Source: Acidobacteriota bacterium (GTDB lineage: Bacteria; Acidobacteriota; Thermoanaerobaculia; Thermoanaerobaculales; Thermoanaerobaculaceae). From it: a stretch of DNA of 64,000 nt. Under the pieces are notes generated by a model. That model was not told where the DNA came from and searched no databases. It was given only the letters and a program-made list of their open reading frames with translations. The position numbers were made by a program, and so were the translations under genes. This document shows positions 1-7,577 of the stretch, piece by piece (the first letter of the stretch is position 1; every line of letters starts with the position of its first letter). The stretch is taken from assembly GCA_016213675.1 (NCBI GenBank), contig JACQZW010000029.1:1-64000 (forward strand), written 5' to 3'.

Positions 1-378
1 GCCGCCTCCCTGCTCGACATGGACTGGCACACCCTGACGGAGGCGAAGGAGGTCGACACGCCCGCCTTCGAGAAGGCGTCGCTGGCGAAGATGGCCCTGC
101 CGGCGGAGATCCCGCCGCGCTACCGGTCGACCTACTTCAACCACATCGTCGGCGGCTACGCGGCCGGCTACTACAGCTACCTGTGGTCCGAGGTGCTCGA
201 CTCGGACGCCTTCGAGGCGTTCAAGGAGAAGGGGCTGTTCGACCAGGCGACCGCCAAGGCGTTCCGCGACAACGTGCTGTCGAAGGGCGGCAGCGAGGAC
301 GCGATGACGCTGTACGTCCGCTTCCGCGGCCGCGAGCCGCACGTCGAGCCGCTCCTCAAGAAGCGCGGGCTGCTGTAG
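1..378 (+). CDS. dcp: M3-family peptidyl-dipeptidase (Dcp-like), C-terminal fragment
   Basis: The gene runs in from the left edge, so only about 125 C-terminal residues are present. The frame is open from base 1. The segment YYSYLWSEVLDSDAFEAF followed by a stretch ending RGREPHVEPLLKKRG is the typical C-terminus of M3 zinc peptidases of the Dcp/oligopeptidase A type, which cut dipeptides or short peptides. The HEXXH zinc site lies outside the window. The next gene starts 13 bases after the stop and may be co-transcribed. Dcp rather than oligopeptidase A is inferred from the closing GREP..EPLL motif. Confidence 0.85.
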   Translation, partial: AASLLDMDWHTLTEAKEVDTPAFEKASLAKMALPAEIPPRYRSTYFNHIVGGYAAGYYSYLWSEVLDSDAFEAFKEKGLFDQATAKAFRDNVLSKGGSEDAMTLYVRFRGREPHVEPLLKKRGLL

Positions 379-391
379 GCACGGAGGCGTG

Positions 392-1195
392 ATGGCGACG
401 TTCCCGGCGAGAGTGACGCTCGGCCGCTCGGGGTTGGCGGTCGGACCGCTCGGCGTGGCCGGCGGGTACGGCGTGGGCACGAGGGCGCTGCGTACCGCCT
501 TCGACCGCGGGGTCAACTTCTTCTACCACGGGTCGCGGCGGTCGGCGGGCATGCGCGCCGCGATCCGCGAGCTCGTCGCGGCCGGCCGGCGGGACGAGCT
601 CGTCGTCGAGCTGCAGAGCTATGCCCGCTGGCCCGCGCTGCTCAAGCGCGGCCTCGTCAAGGGCCTCCGCGAGCTCGGCATCGACCGCGCCGACGTGCTG
701 CTCCTCGGCTGGTACAACTCGCCGCCGTCGGCACGCATCCTCGAGCGGGTCGAGCTCCTGCGCGAGCGCGGCCTGTTCCGCCACCTCGCCGTGTCGGGCC
801 ACAAGCGGCCGAGCTTCGTCGGCTTCGCCGCCGACCCACGCTTCGCCCTCTTCCACCTCCGCTACAACGCGGCGCACGCCGGAGCCGAGCACGACGTCTT
901 CCCGCACCTGCCCGGCGAGGGCCGCCCCGGGATCGTCGCCTACACCGCGACCCGCTGGGGCACGTTGCTCAAGGCGAAGAACATGCCGCCGGGTGAGTCG
1001 CCGCTGCGGGCGCGCGACGCCTACCGGTTCGCGCTCTCGAACCCCGCCGTCGACCTGTGCATGAGCGGCCCGGCCGACGACGCCGAGATGGACGAGGCGC
1101 TCGCCGCCCTCGACGCCGGCCCGCTGACCGGCGAGGAGGACGTCCGGGTCCGCGCGATCGGCCAGTACGTCCACGCCCACTCGTTCCGGCCCTAG
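392..1195 (+). CDS. Aldo/keto reductase-like protein lacking the catalytic tetrad
   Basis: The 267-residue protein has the aldo/keto reductase barrel pattern: an N-terminal LGRSGLAVGPLGVAGG strand, LGIDRADVLLLGW, and a late NPAVDLCMSGP segment. GGAGG at 383-387 favours the ATG at 392 over the GTG at 389. The family tetrad is Asp, Tyr, Lys and His. Here the region that normally reads FDTA..YG is FFYHGSRRSAG, the strand that carries Lys reads VVELQS, and the usual LLHW is LLGW. Redox catalysis by the normal mechanism is therefore doubtful. It follows the peptidase gene closely. A non-catalytic or altered-substrate member is the likely reading. Confidence 0.7.
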   Translation: MATFPARVTLGRSGLAVGPLGVAGGYGVGTRALRTAFDRGVNFFYHGSRRSAGMRAAIRELVAAGRRDELVVELQSYARWPALLKRGLVKGLRELGIDRADVLLLGWYNSPPSARILERVELLRERGLFRHLAVSGHKRPSFVGFAADPRFALFHLRYNAAHAGAEHDVFPHLPGEGRPGIVAYTATRWGTLLKAKNMPPGESPLRARDAYRFALSNPAVDLCMSGPADDAEMDEALAALDAGPLTGEEDVRVRAIGQYVHAHSFRP

Positions 1196-1239
1196 CGGCT
1201 AGCGGAGGCCGGGGCCGAACCGCCGGGCGCGGGCGCTCG

Positions 1240-1251
1240 TAGAATCCCCGC
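1240..1251 (+). promoter_or_regulatory. -10 box abutting a start codon (leaderless type)
   Basis: TAGAAT at 1240-1245 is followed by six bases and then the ATG at 1252. This would place the transcript start at or next to the start codon. No Shine-Dalgarno sequence precedes the ATG. The -35 region is GC-rich and not recognisable. Confidence 0.5.
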
Positions 1252-2814
1252 ATGAACCTCGAAGGACCCGGCGCGGGGGCCGTTCCGCCGTTGCAGCCGC
1301 TGTCGGTGGGCGTCCTCGCCGCCCTGGTCACGGCGAAGCTCGCGATCCACCTGCCGCTCCTCGGCCGCTACGGCTACTTCCGCGACGAGCTGTACTTCCT
1401 CGACTGCGCGCGCCACCTCGACTGGGGGTACGTCGACCACGCGCCGCTCGTCGCCGTCTACGCCAAGGTCGCGCTCCTGCTCGGCGGCTCGCTGCCGGCC
1501 CTGCGCCTGATCCCGGCCGTGGCCGGGGCGGCGCTCGTCGCGCTCGCGGTGCTGCTCGCCCGCGAGCTCGGCGGCGGCCGCGTGGCCCAGGCCGCCGCCG
1601 GCGGCGCGGTGCTCGTCTCCCCCATCTACCTGATGTTGGGCAGCGTGATGACGATGAACGCGTTCGAGCCGCTGTTCTGGATGGGGGCGGCGTGGGTGCT
1701 GCTCCGCCTCGTCCGGACCGGCGACTCGCGCCTCTGGCTCGCCTTCGGCGCCCTCGTCGGGCTGGGCCTGGAGAACAAGCACTCGACGGTCTTCTTCGGC
1801 ATCGCGGTGGCGGCCGCGGTGGTGCTCACGCCGCTGCGCCGGGAGCTCGCGAAGCCGTGGATCTGGCTCGGCGCCGCGGTGGCGCTGCTGCTCTTCGCGC
1901 CCAACCTGATCTGGCAGTGGCAGCACGCCTTCCCGACCCTCGAGGACCTCCGCAACGTGCGCGAGAGCGGCAAGAACGTCGAGCTCGGGCCGATCGCCTT
2001 CGTCGTCCAGCAGGCTCTCATGGTCCACCCCGTGCTGCTCCCGCTCTGGACGGCCGGCCTCGCCCACCTCCTCGCCGGCCGCGGCAGGGCGTTCCGCGCC
2101 CTCGGCGTCGCCTACCTCGCCCTCCTCGGCATCTTCATGGCGCTGCACGGCAAGAACTACTACCTCGCCCCCGCCTACCCGATGCTCTTCGCGGCCGGCT
2201 GCGTCGCCTTCGAGACGTGGACGGCGCGCCTGGCGGCGGGCCGGCTGCGGCACGGCGTCCGCGCGGTGGCGGCGGCGCTCTTGGTCGCCGCCGGCGCGCT
2301 CACCGCACCCCTCTCACTCCCGCTCCTCGACCCTCGGGACTTCCTCGCCTACCAGGCGTGGCTCGGGGTCGCCCCGGAGAAGACCGAGGTCGCCCACGAC
2401 GGACCGCTCCCGCAGCTCTGGGGCGACCAGTTCGGCTGGCCGGAGCTCGCCGCCGACGTGGCCGCCGTCGTCCGCGCGCTACCGGCCGAGGACCGCGCCC
2501 GGGCGTGCATCTTCGCCAACAACTACGGCGAGGCCGGGGCGCTCAACCTCTTCGGCCCGGCGCTCGAGCTGCCGCCAGTGATCAGCGGCCACCAGACCCT
2601 CTTCTTCTGGGGCCCCAAGGACTGCACCGGCGAGGTGCTCGTCGTCACCCAGGACGACCGCGAGAGCCTCGAACGGTCGTGCAATTCGGTCGAGGAGGCC
2701 GGGCACCACGAGCACCCCTGGGGCATGGCCGAGGAGAACGGCGCGATCTGGGTGTGCCGCGGCCTCAAGCTCCCGCTGTCGGAGGCGTGGCCGCGGGTGA
2801 AGCACTGGAACTGA
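1252..2814 (+). CDS. GT39 family (ArnT-like) membrane glycosyltransferase
   Basis: The 520-residue polytopic protein belongs to the PMT/ArnT superfamily, which moves sugars from polyprenyl-phosphate donors at the outer face of the inner membrane. The diagnostic N-terminal loop YFRDELYFLDCARHLDWG and the following VDHAPL lie near residues 40-65 and carry the conserved acidic residues. About ten hydrophobic helices follow, then a soluble C-terminal domain from about residue 390. Its acceptor cannot be told from sequence. The 3' end overlaps the convergent ferritin-like gene by 50 bases. Confidence 0.85.
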   Translation: MNLEGPGAGAVPPLQPLSVGVLAALVTAKLAIHLPLLGRYGYFRDELYFLDCARHLDWGYVDHAPLVAVYAKVALLLGGSLPALRLIPAVAGAALVALAVLLARELGGGRVAQAAAGGAVLVSPIYLMLGSVMTMNAFEPLFWMGAAWVLLRLVRTGDSRLWLAFGALVGLGLENKHSTVFFGIAVAAAVVLTPLRRELAKPWIWLGAAVALLLFAPNLIWQWQHAFPTLEDLRNVRESGKNVELGPIAFVVQQALMVHPVLLPLWTAGLAHLLAGRGRAFRALGVAYLALLGIFMALHGKNYYLAPAYPMLFAAGCVAFETWTARLAAGRLRHGVRAVAAALLVAAGALTAPLSLPLLDPRDFLAYQAWLGVAPEKTEVAHDGPLPQLWGDQFGWPELAADVAAVVRALPAEDRARACIFANNYGEAGALNLFGPALELPPVISGHQTLFFWGPKDCTGEVLVVTQDDRESLERSCNSVEEAGHHEHPWGMAEENGAIWVCRGLKLPLSEAWPRVKHWN

Positions 2815-3301
2815 CCGTTCCCGGCGCCGCACCGGACAATCGCGCGCGGCGTTCCTCGAGCATGCGGATGTGGTCCTCCTCGTCGCGGTGCAGCTCGGCG
2901 AGGACCTTCGCGACCCGCGGGTCGGTGAGGTGCTCCTGCGCCTCGGCGAAGAAGTCCCGAGCCCGCTGCTCGGAGCACAGGGCGAGCTCGAGCGCGGCCT
3001 CGGACGACAGCCGCCGGGCGCTGCGGTCGAGCGGTGGGCCCTCGACGTCCCACTCGACGACGTCCCGCAGGCGGGCCGGCAGCCCGCCGTACTCCGACTC
3101 GCGGCGCGCGGTCACCACGGCGCCGTGCTTCCCTTCCAGGCCGGCCATGTGGCGGAAGAAGCGGGCCGACTCGGGGTCGCCCTGCGCCTCCATGTGGTCG
3201 GCGAACGCCTCGTAACGCTGCTCGGCCTCGTGCTCGATGAACGCGGCGATGTCCAGGACGTCCTGGGCATCGAGCTTGGAGTAGTCGATGGGAAGCGGCA
3301 C
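2765..3301 (-). CDS. Ferritin-like (rubrerythrin-type) diiron protein
   Basis: The 178-residue protein has two helical ferritin repeats. The first holds EHEAEQRYE and, after a spacer, EGKH. The second holds EQRARDFF and EEDH. These are the Glu and ExxH ligands of a diiron centre, as in rubrerythrins. There is no rubredoxin CxxC domain. The frame is open further upstream, but the GTG at 3301 has an AGGAGG six to seven bases before it and the family homology starts there. The last 16 residues are a low-complexity Ser/Ala/Pro tail that overlaps the end of the GT39 gene. A role in iron or peroxide handling is inferred. Confidence 0.75.
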   Translation of the reverse strand: MPLPIDYSKLDAQDVLDIAAFIEHEAEQRYEAFADHMEAQGDPESARFFRHMAGLEGKHGAVVTARRESEYGGLPARLRDVVEWDVEGPPLDRSARRLSSEAALELALCSEQRARDFFAEAQEHLTDPRVAKVLAELHRDEEDHIRMLEERRARLSGAAPGTVSSSASPAATPPTAGA

Positions 3302-3410
3302 GTGCAACCTCCTCGCGACGGGCCGTCCGCCCGTCCTCGCCCGGCCCAACGCGGCCACCCGCCCGTTCATTTCGCGGCGCCGCCGGCTGCAGCTAGGATG
3401 GGCAACGGGA

Positions 3411-4583
3411 ATGCAGACCATGCGCCAGCGCCACGCCTCGCCGCGTCCGGGGACCCTCGTCCTCCTCCTCGCTGCCCTCGTCGTGCCCCTCGCGGCCTGC
3501 TGGGAGGAGCCGGTCGACGAGGCGCTGGAGGTGTGCATCGCGGCCGGCGGCGAGGTGGTCGCGACCGCCCGCGCCACCATCACGCGGGACACCCGCGATC
3601 GCGAGGCGCTCGGGCGCCGGCTCGCCGAGACGCGTCGCGCCTACGAGCAGGGCATCGACCCGTGGAGCCGGCGGTTCGCGGCGCTCACCCCGGTGCGAGA
3701 GCGGTTCACCTGGGAGCGCGAGGAGGGCGACCTGGTCCGCGCCGTGCGGACCGTCGTCCTGACCGACGAGAACGACCTCCCACGGCTGTTCCGCGAGCTC
3801 GATGCCGCGGCCTCCCTCGCCGTCCGCGACGGTCGCGGCGAGCTGGACGTGACACCCGGCCCGGCCGGAGCGCGGGCCGGCGCCGAGCTGCGCCGGCGGC
3901 TCGCCCGGGAGCTCGAGGCGTGGAGCGCCGAGGTGGCCGCCTACGAGGCGGCGCTCTCCGCCCTCTACCGCTACCTGGACGGGCATCCGGGCGAGACGCG
4001 CGCGAGCCTCGCCGCCATGCTCCGCGAGGCGTTGCCCGACGAGGTCGTCAGAGAGACCGGCGATCCGTCGGACGAGGCGATCGCGCTCGTCGAGGTCGTG
4101 CGGACCGCGCGCCGGCGCGTGCTGCGCATCCTCGACGTCGACGAGGGCGAGGCGGCGACCCTCAACGAGCTCGCCCGCGAGGTCTACGACCCGTTCCCGG
4201 CGCGCATCACGGTCGGCCTGCCGGCCCGCCCCGAGGAGTCGGAGGGGTTCGTCGCCGAGCCGGACGGCACCCTGGCGATCCCGCGCATGGACTTCCTCGC
4301 GGCGCTCGGTCGCCTGCACGACCGCTGGGTGCGACCCGACCCGCTGCAGGACTACGTCCGGGCGCTGCGCGACCCGATGAGGCGTGGCCTCGACCTCGCC
4401 GTGATCGCGGCGGCCGCGCGCGGAGTCGAGCCGGTCCCCGACGGCGCGGCGGTGCATGACGCGCTCGCCGAGGCGCTGGTCCCGCCGGCGCGCTACCTCG
4501 CCCGTTGGGCCGCCCCGGCGCCGCCGGAGGACGAGATCGTGCCGCCGTGCTGGTCGTCGCCGAACGACGCGCAGCGCCCGTGA
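3411..4583 (+). CDS. Putative lipoprotein of unknown function
   Basis: The 390-residue protein starts with a signal sequence ending in the lipobox LAAC, so it is probably a lipid-anchored envelope protein. The mature part is rich in charged helices (for example ARELEAWSAEVAAYEAALS) and I recognise no catalytic motif. The ATG at 3411 was chosen because the open frame before it reads as noncoding and the signal peptide begins just after. A TAGGAT box lies 11 bases upstream. The function is not known. Confidence 0.6.
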   Translation: MQTMRQRHASPRPGTLVLLLAALVVPLAACWEEPVDEALEVCIAAGGEVVATARATITRDTRDREALGRRLAETRRAYEQGIDPWSRRFAALTPVRERFTWEREEGDLVRAVRTVVLTDENDLPRLFRELDAAASLAVRDGRGELDVTPGPAGARAGAELRRRLARELEAWSAEVAAYEAALSALYRYLDGHPGETRASLAAMLREALPDEVVRETGDPSDEAIALVEVVRTARRRVLRILDVDEGEAATLNELAREVYDPFPARITVGLPARPEESEGFVAEPDGTLAIPRMDFLAALGRLHDRWVRPDPLQDYVRALRDPMRRGLDLAVIAAAARGVEPVPDGAAVHDALAEALVPPARYLARWAAPAPPEDEIVPPCWSSPNDAQRP

Positions 4584-4604
4584 GCGCGGCGTCCACGAAC
4601 CGGT

Positions 4605-5243
4605 TCAGGGCTTCGGCGCCGGTGGCGCGACGGCCGCGGCCGGAGCGTCCCCAAGCGTCAGCCTGATGGGGCGGCCGAGCAGGCCCTCGAGGGGATCCTG
4701 AGAGATGCCGATCGCGCGGCCCCGCGCCAGCGCGGCGTCGAGGTCGAGTCCCCCGTGGCGGATCAGATAGGCGGCCCACATGTAGCTGGCCCGCCACGCC
4801 ACCGTGCAGTGCAGCAGCACCGGCCCGGGGTGCGCGACGAGGACCGCGGCGAAGCGGTCCACCGCCTCGGGGGTGTACGGAAAGTCGGCCCCGCCCAGCG
4901 GGATGTGGACGTATTCCAGGCCCAGGCGGGCCGCCGCCGCGGCCTCGTCGTAGGGCACCTGTGCCCGATCGGCCATCTCCTTCGGCGTCCGGAGGTTCAC
5001 GACCGCGGTCACGCCGAGGCCCTTGAGCCTCTCGAGGGCGGCCTCGGTCGGCTGCCCGGCGATGAACACGCGGCCGTCGCGACAGATCGTCCGCTCGAAC
5101 CCTTCGAGGTCCGTGAGCTTCACCGGCAGCGAGGCACGGTCGATGACCGCGGTCGGCCCCGGGGCGACGGCATCCTCGCCGACGACGGGGATCGCGACCA
5201 GGCAGGCCGCGGCGAATGCGGCCTTCCGTGTGAGCGCTCTCAT
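4605..5243 (-). CDS. Exported CX4R tyrosine-phosphatase-like protein (DUF442 type)
   Basis: The 212-residue protein has an N-terminal signal peptide (about residues 1-27). It then has a dual-specificity-phosphatase-like fold with GQPTEAALERLKGLGVTAVVNLR and a P-loop HCTVAWRAS (Cys near residue 145). Its C-x4-R spacing matches the DUF442/beta-lactamase-hydrolase-like branch rather than the C-x5-R of classical tyrosine phosphatases. The ATG at 5243 has GAGGAGG upstream. Activity in the periplasm is inferred from the signal. The family includes both phosphatase-like and sulfur-transfer members, so the reaction is open. Confidence 0.7.
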   Translation of the reverse strand: MRALTRKAAFAAACLVAIPVVGEDAVAPGPTAVIDRASLPVKLTDLEGFERTICRDGRVFIAGQPTEAALERLKGLGVTAVVNLRTPKEMADRAQVPYDEAAAAARLGLEYVHIPLGGADFPYTPEAVDRFAAVLVAHPGPVLLHCTVAWRASYMWAAYLIRHGGLDLDAALARGRAIGISQDPLEGLLGRPIRLTLGDAPAAAVAPPAPKP

Positions 5244-5491
5244 CTTCGTCCTCCTCGGGCGCGGGAGCGGGGGCCGCGCACTCCAGGCTCTCTGTACGCG
5301 CCCGGACCCGGACCGGTTTCGGGCCCCGGGGCTTGACAGGGGCGTCGCGTCCCCGCGTAAAATGGTGCCAGCTCCCGAACGCCACGACGTACCTCCAACC
5401 GGGAGCTCCCTCCACGCCACTCACGGCCGGGGCCCGCCATCGGCAGTGCCGGGCCGGACCCCATCGCACGACAAGAAAGCGAGGACTCACC

Positions 5492-6556
5492 ATGCGAGGT
5501 TCTTCCCTCTTCGTGGCCGTGACCGTGGCGCTGACCGCCCTGTGCGCGGGCTCGCCGACAGGGGCCCAGACTCCTCCGACCAGCGGGCTGGCTGCCGCGC
5601 TCGCCATCGACACCTGGCACCACGAGCTGACCGACGACATCGCGATCACCTTTACTCTGACCAACACCGGCGCCGGCAGTGCCCGGATCCTGCGCTGGCA
5701 GACCCCGCTCGCCGGCATCGAGGCCGACATCCTCGCGGTCACCGTCGACGGCGAGCCGGTGCCCTACGTTGGACGCCTGATCAAGCGGGCCGCGCCGGAG
5801 GCCGAGGACTGGATCGAGCTGGGATCCGGCCAGTCGGTGTCGGCCGCGTTCGACCTCTCCTCCGTTTACGACATGACGCGCCGGGGCGAGTACGCCGTCC
5901 GCTACCGCACCGAGCTCCCGCCGGCCGACGACGTCGAGCCGCCCGAGCTGCCGGCCGGCAGCGAGGAGGCGCCGGAGAACCCCCTTGAGTCCAACGAGGT
6001 CCGCCTATGGGTCGAGGGCGGCGAGCTGGCGCCCACACCGGAGGTCGAGCCGGACTACCTCGGCGGCACCACCAACTGCACCAACACCCAGAAGTCGAAG
6101 CTCACGACTGCCCTGACCAACGCCACGTCGATGTCGACCAAGGCCCACAACTACCTCGTCGGCAGCGGCAACTCGACGCTCTACCGTTATTGGTTCGGCG
6201 CCTACACGAGCTCGCGCCTCGCTACCGTCAAGTCGCACTTCTCCGCAATCAAGACGGCGCTGGCCAGCAAACCGATCACCTTCGACTGCGGCTGCACGGC
6301 CAACTACTACGCCTACGTGTACCCCACCAAGCCGTACAAGGTCTACGTCTGCAAGGCGTTCTGGACGGCGCCGGCGACCGGCCGGGACTCCCGGGCCGGG
6401 ACGGTCGTCCACGAGGTCAGCCACTTCAACGTCGTCGCCACGACGCAGGACTACGTGTACGGCGCGACCGCGGCACACGGCCTGGCGCTGACCAGTCCGA
6501 CCAAGGCGGTCAAGAACGCCGACAACCACGAGTACTTCGCCGAGGACCAGCCGTAA
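5492..6556 (+). CDS. M35 (aspzincin) secreted metallo-endopeptidase
   Basis: The 354-residue protein has a signal peptide ending near GSPTGAQ and an immunoglobulin-like N-terminal half (residues 30-190). The C-terminal half is a deuterolysin/peptidyl-Lys metallopeptidase domain. The zinc site is HEVSHF near residue 307, and the TTQDYVYG motif downstream supplies the Asp ligand that defines aspzincins. Cysteines in NCTNTQ and DCGCTAN fit the family's disulfides. The ATG at 5492 follows a GAGGA site. It is most likely a secreted protease that degrades external protein. A terminator-like hairpin follows the gene. Confidence 0.87.
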   Translation: MRGSSLFVAVTVALTALCAGSPTGAQTPPTSGLAAALAIDTWHHELTDDIAITFTLTNTGAGSARILRWQTPLAGIEADILAVTVDGEPVPYVGRLIKRAAPEAEDWIELGSGQSVSAAFDLSSVYDMTRRGEYAVRYRTELPPADDVEPPELPAGSEEAPENPLESNEVRLWVEGGELAPTPEVEPDYLGGTTNCTNTQKSKLTTALTNATSMSTKAHNYLVGSGNSTLYRYWFGAYTSSRLATVKSHFSAIKTALASKPITFDCGCTANYYAYVYPTKPYKVYVCKAFWTAPATGRDSRAGTVVHEVSHFNVVATTQDYVYGATAAHGLALTSPTKAVKNADNHEYFAEDQP

Positions 6557-6578
6557 CCCGGGGCCCACGTCGACTCAC

Positions 6579-6613
6579 GCGGGCCGGTCCCCGGCGGGGC
6601 CGGCCCGCCTTTC
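6579..6613 (+). terminator. Rho-independent terminator-like hairpin
   Basis: GCGGGCCGGTCCCC pairs with GGGGCCGGCCCGC, with one bulged T, and a short CTTTC tract follows. It lies 23 bases after the M35 peptidase stop. Confidence 0.6.
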
Positions 6614-6681
6614 GCCCTGTCGCGGCACGGGTGCAACCCGCGGGCCGGTGGTCGCGTAGACTCGGCTCAGGAAGGTCTGAG

Positions 6682-7137
6682 ATGGAGAGCTTCGTCGAGT
6701 GCCAGTCGGAGCCGTACTGCCGCGCGTTGCAGGCGCGAGTCGAGGCGTGGCTGTCCACGCCCGAGTCGCGGGACGTCCCCGGCGCCGAGCTGTACTGCCA
6801 CCTGCCGCGCTTCTACACCCTGCTGGTGAACACCGCCCTCGATCCCGTCGTCCCGCCGCGCGAGCGCACCGCGGTGTGCAGCGCGCTGAAGTACATCGTC
6901 GCGCCCTACGACCTCATCCCCGAAGCGGTCGTGGGAACGACGGGGTTCCGGGACGATCTCGTGCTCGCCGCCCTCATGGTCGAGCGTCTCGCCGGGGTCC
7001 TGGGCGGGCCGGCGTTGAGGTCACGCTGGCAGGGCGGCGACGAACCGGCCGAGCTTGCCCGCGCCGTGCTTGACGCCTGCGGCGCGCTGGTCGACCCCGA
7101 GATCTCCGAGCGCCTGCACCACTGGCTCCCGCAGTGA
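6682..7137 (+). CDS. DUF1232 (YkvA-like) protein
   Basis: The 151-residue protein carries the DUF1232 signature ALKYIVAPYDLIPEAVVG near residues 72-90, followed by a hydrophobic helix with FRDDLVLAALMVERL. The ATG at 6682 has AGGAAGG a few bases upstream and a TAGACT box near 6657. No other domain is seen. The family's function is not established. The gene converges on the response-regulator gene 18 bases away. Confidence 0.75.
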   Translation: MESFVECQSEPYCRALQARVEAWLSTPESRDVPGAELYCHLPRFYTLLVNTALDPVVPPRERTAVCSALKYIVAPYDLIPEAVVGTTGFRDDLVLAALMVERLAGVLGGPALRSRWQGGDEPAELARAVLDACGALVDPEISERLHHWLPQ

Positions 7138-7155
7138 CGGCGTCTCTCGTCGGGC

Positions 7156-7566
7156 TCAACGAGCCGGAACGGGCGAGAGCGCACACACCCGCTCGAGCAC
7201 TTCGAGCAGGTCGTGGGGATCGATGGGCTTACCGATGACCGCGTCTGGCCCCCGGATGTCGGCGTGGCTCGTCAGGTACGAGTGGCCGTCGTCCTGCAGG
7301 ACCTGATCCATCCCGGTCATGACCACGACCGCGAGGTCCGCGGTCCGCCGATCGTGGCGCAACGTGACCAGCAGGTCGAGCCCGGAGCGTCCGGGAAGCA
7401 GCACGTCGGTGAGGACGGCATCGGGTCGGAACTCAGCGACCACCGCCAGGGCGTCGGCGCCGTCAGCCGCGGCCCGGGTCTCGTAGCCGTTGTCCTCGAG
7501 GAACGAGGTGAGGTAGACCACGATGTCCGGGTCGTCGTCGACGATGAGGACGCGCCTGGCATCCAT
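7156..7566 (-). CDS. Stand-alone response-regulator receiver
   Basis: The 136-residue single receiver domain has the acidic pocket at DDD (residues 10-12), the phospho-acceptor Asp54 in LTDVLLPG, the Thr in VVMTGMD and the Lys in VIGKPID. There is no output domain. The ATG at 7566 follows a GGAGG, 11 bases after the histidine-kinase stop. It is the last gene of the redox operon and probably accepts phosphate from that kinase. With no DNA-binding domain it should act by protein contact or as a phosphate sink. Confidence 0.88.
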   Translation of the reverse strand: MDARRVLIVDDDPDIVVYLTSFLEDNGYETRAAADGADALAVVAEFRPDAVLTDVLLPGRSGLDLLVTLRHDRRTADLAVVVMTGMDQVLQDDGHSYLTSHADIRGPDAVIGKPIDPHDLLEVLERVCALSPVPAR

Positions 7567-7577
7567 CGCAGCCTCCT

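Noticed and set aside
1192-2253. A minus-strand 353-residue frame inside the GT39 gene
   Set aside because: It is a Glu/Arg-rich antisense shadow with no domain.
4207-5742. A 511-residue minus frame over the phosphatase-like gene
   Set aside because: It is another-frame read-through. The true gene has a signal peptide, a P-loop and a GAGGAGG site.
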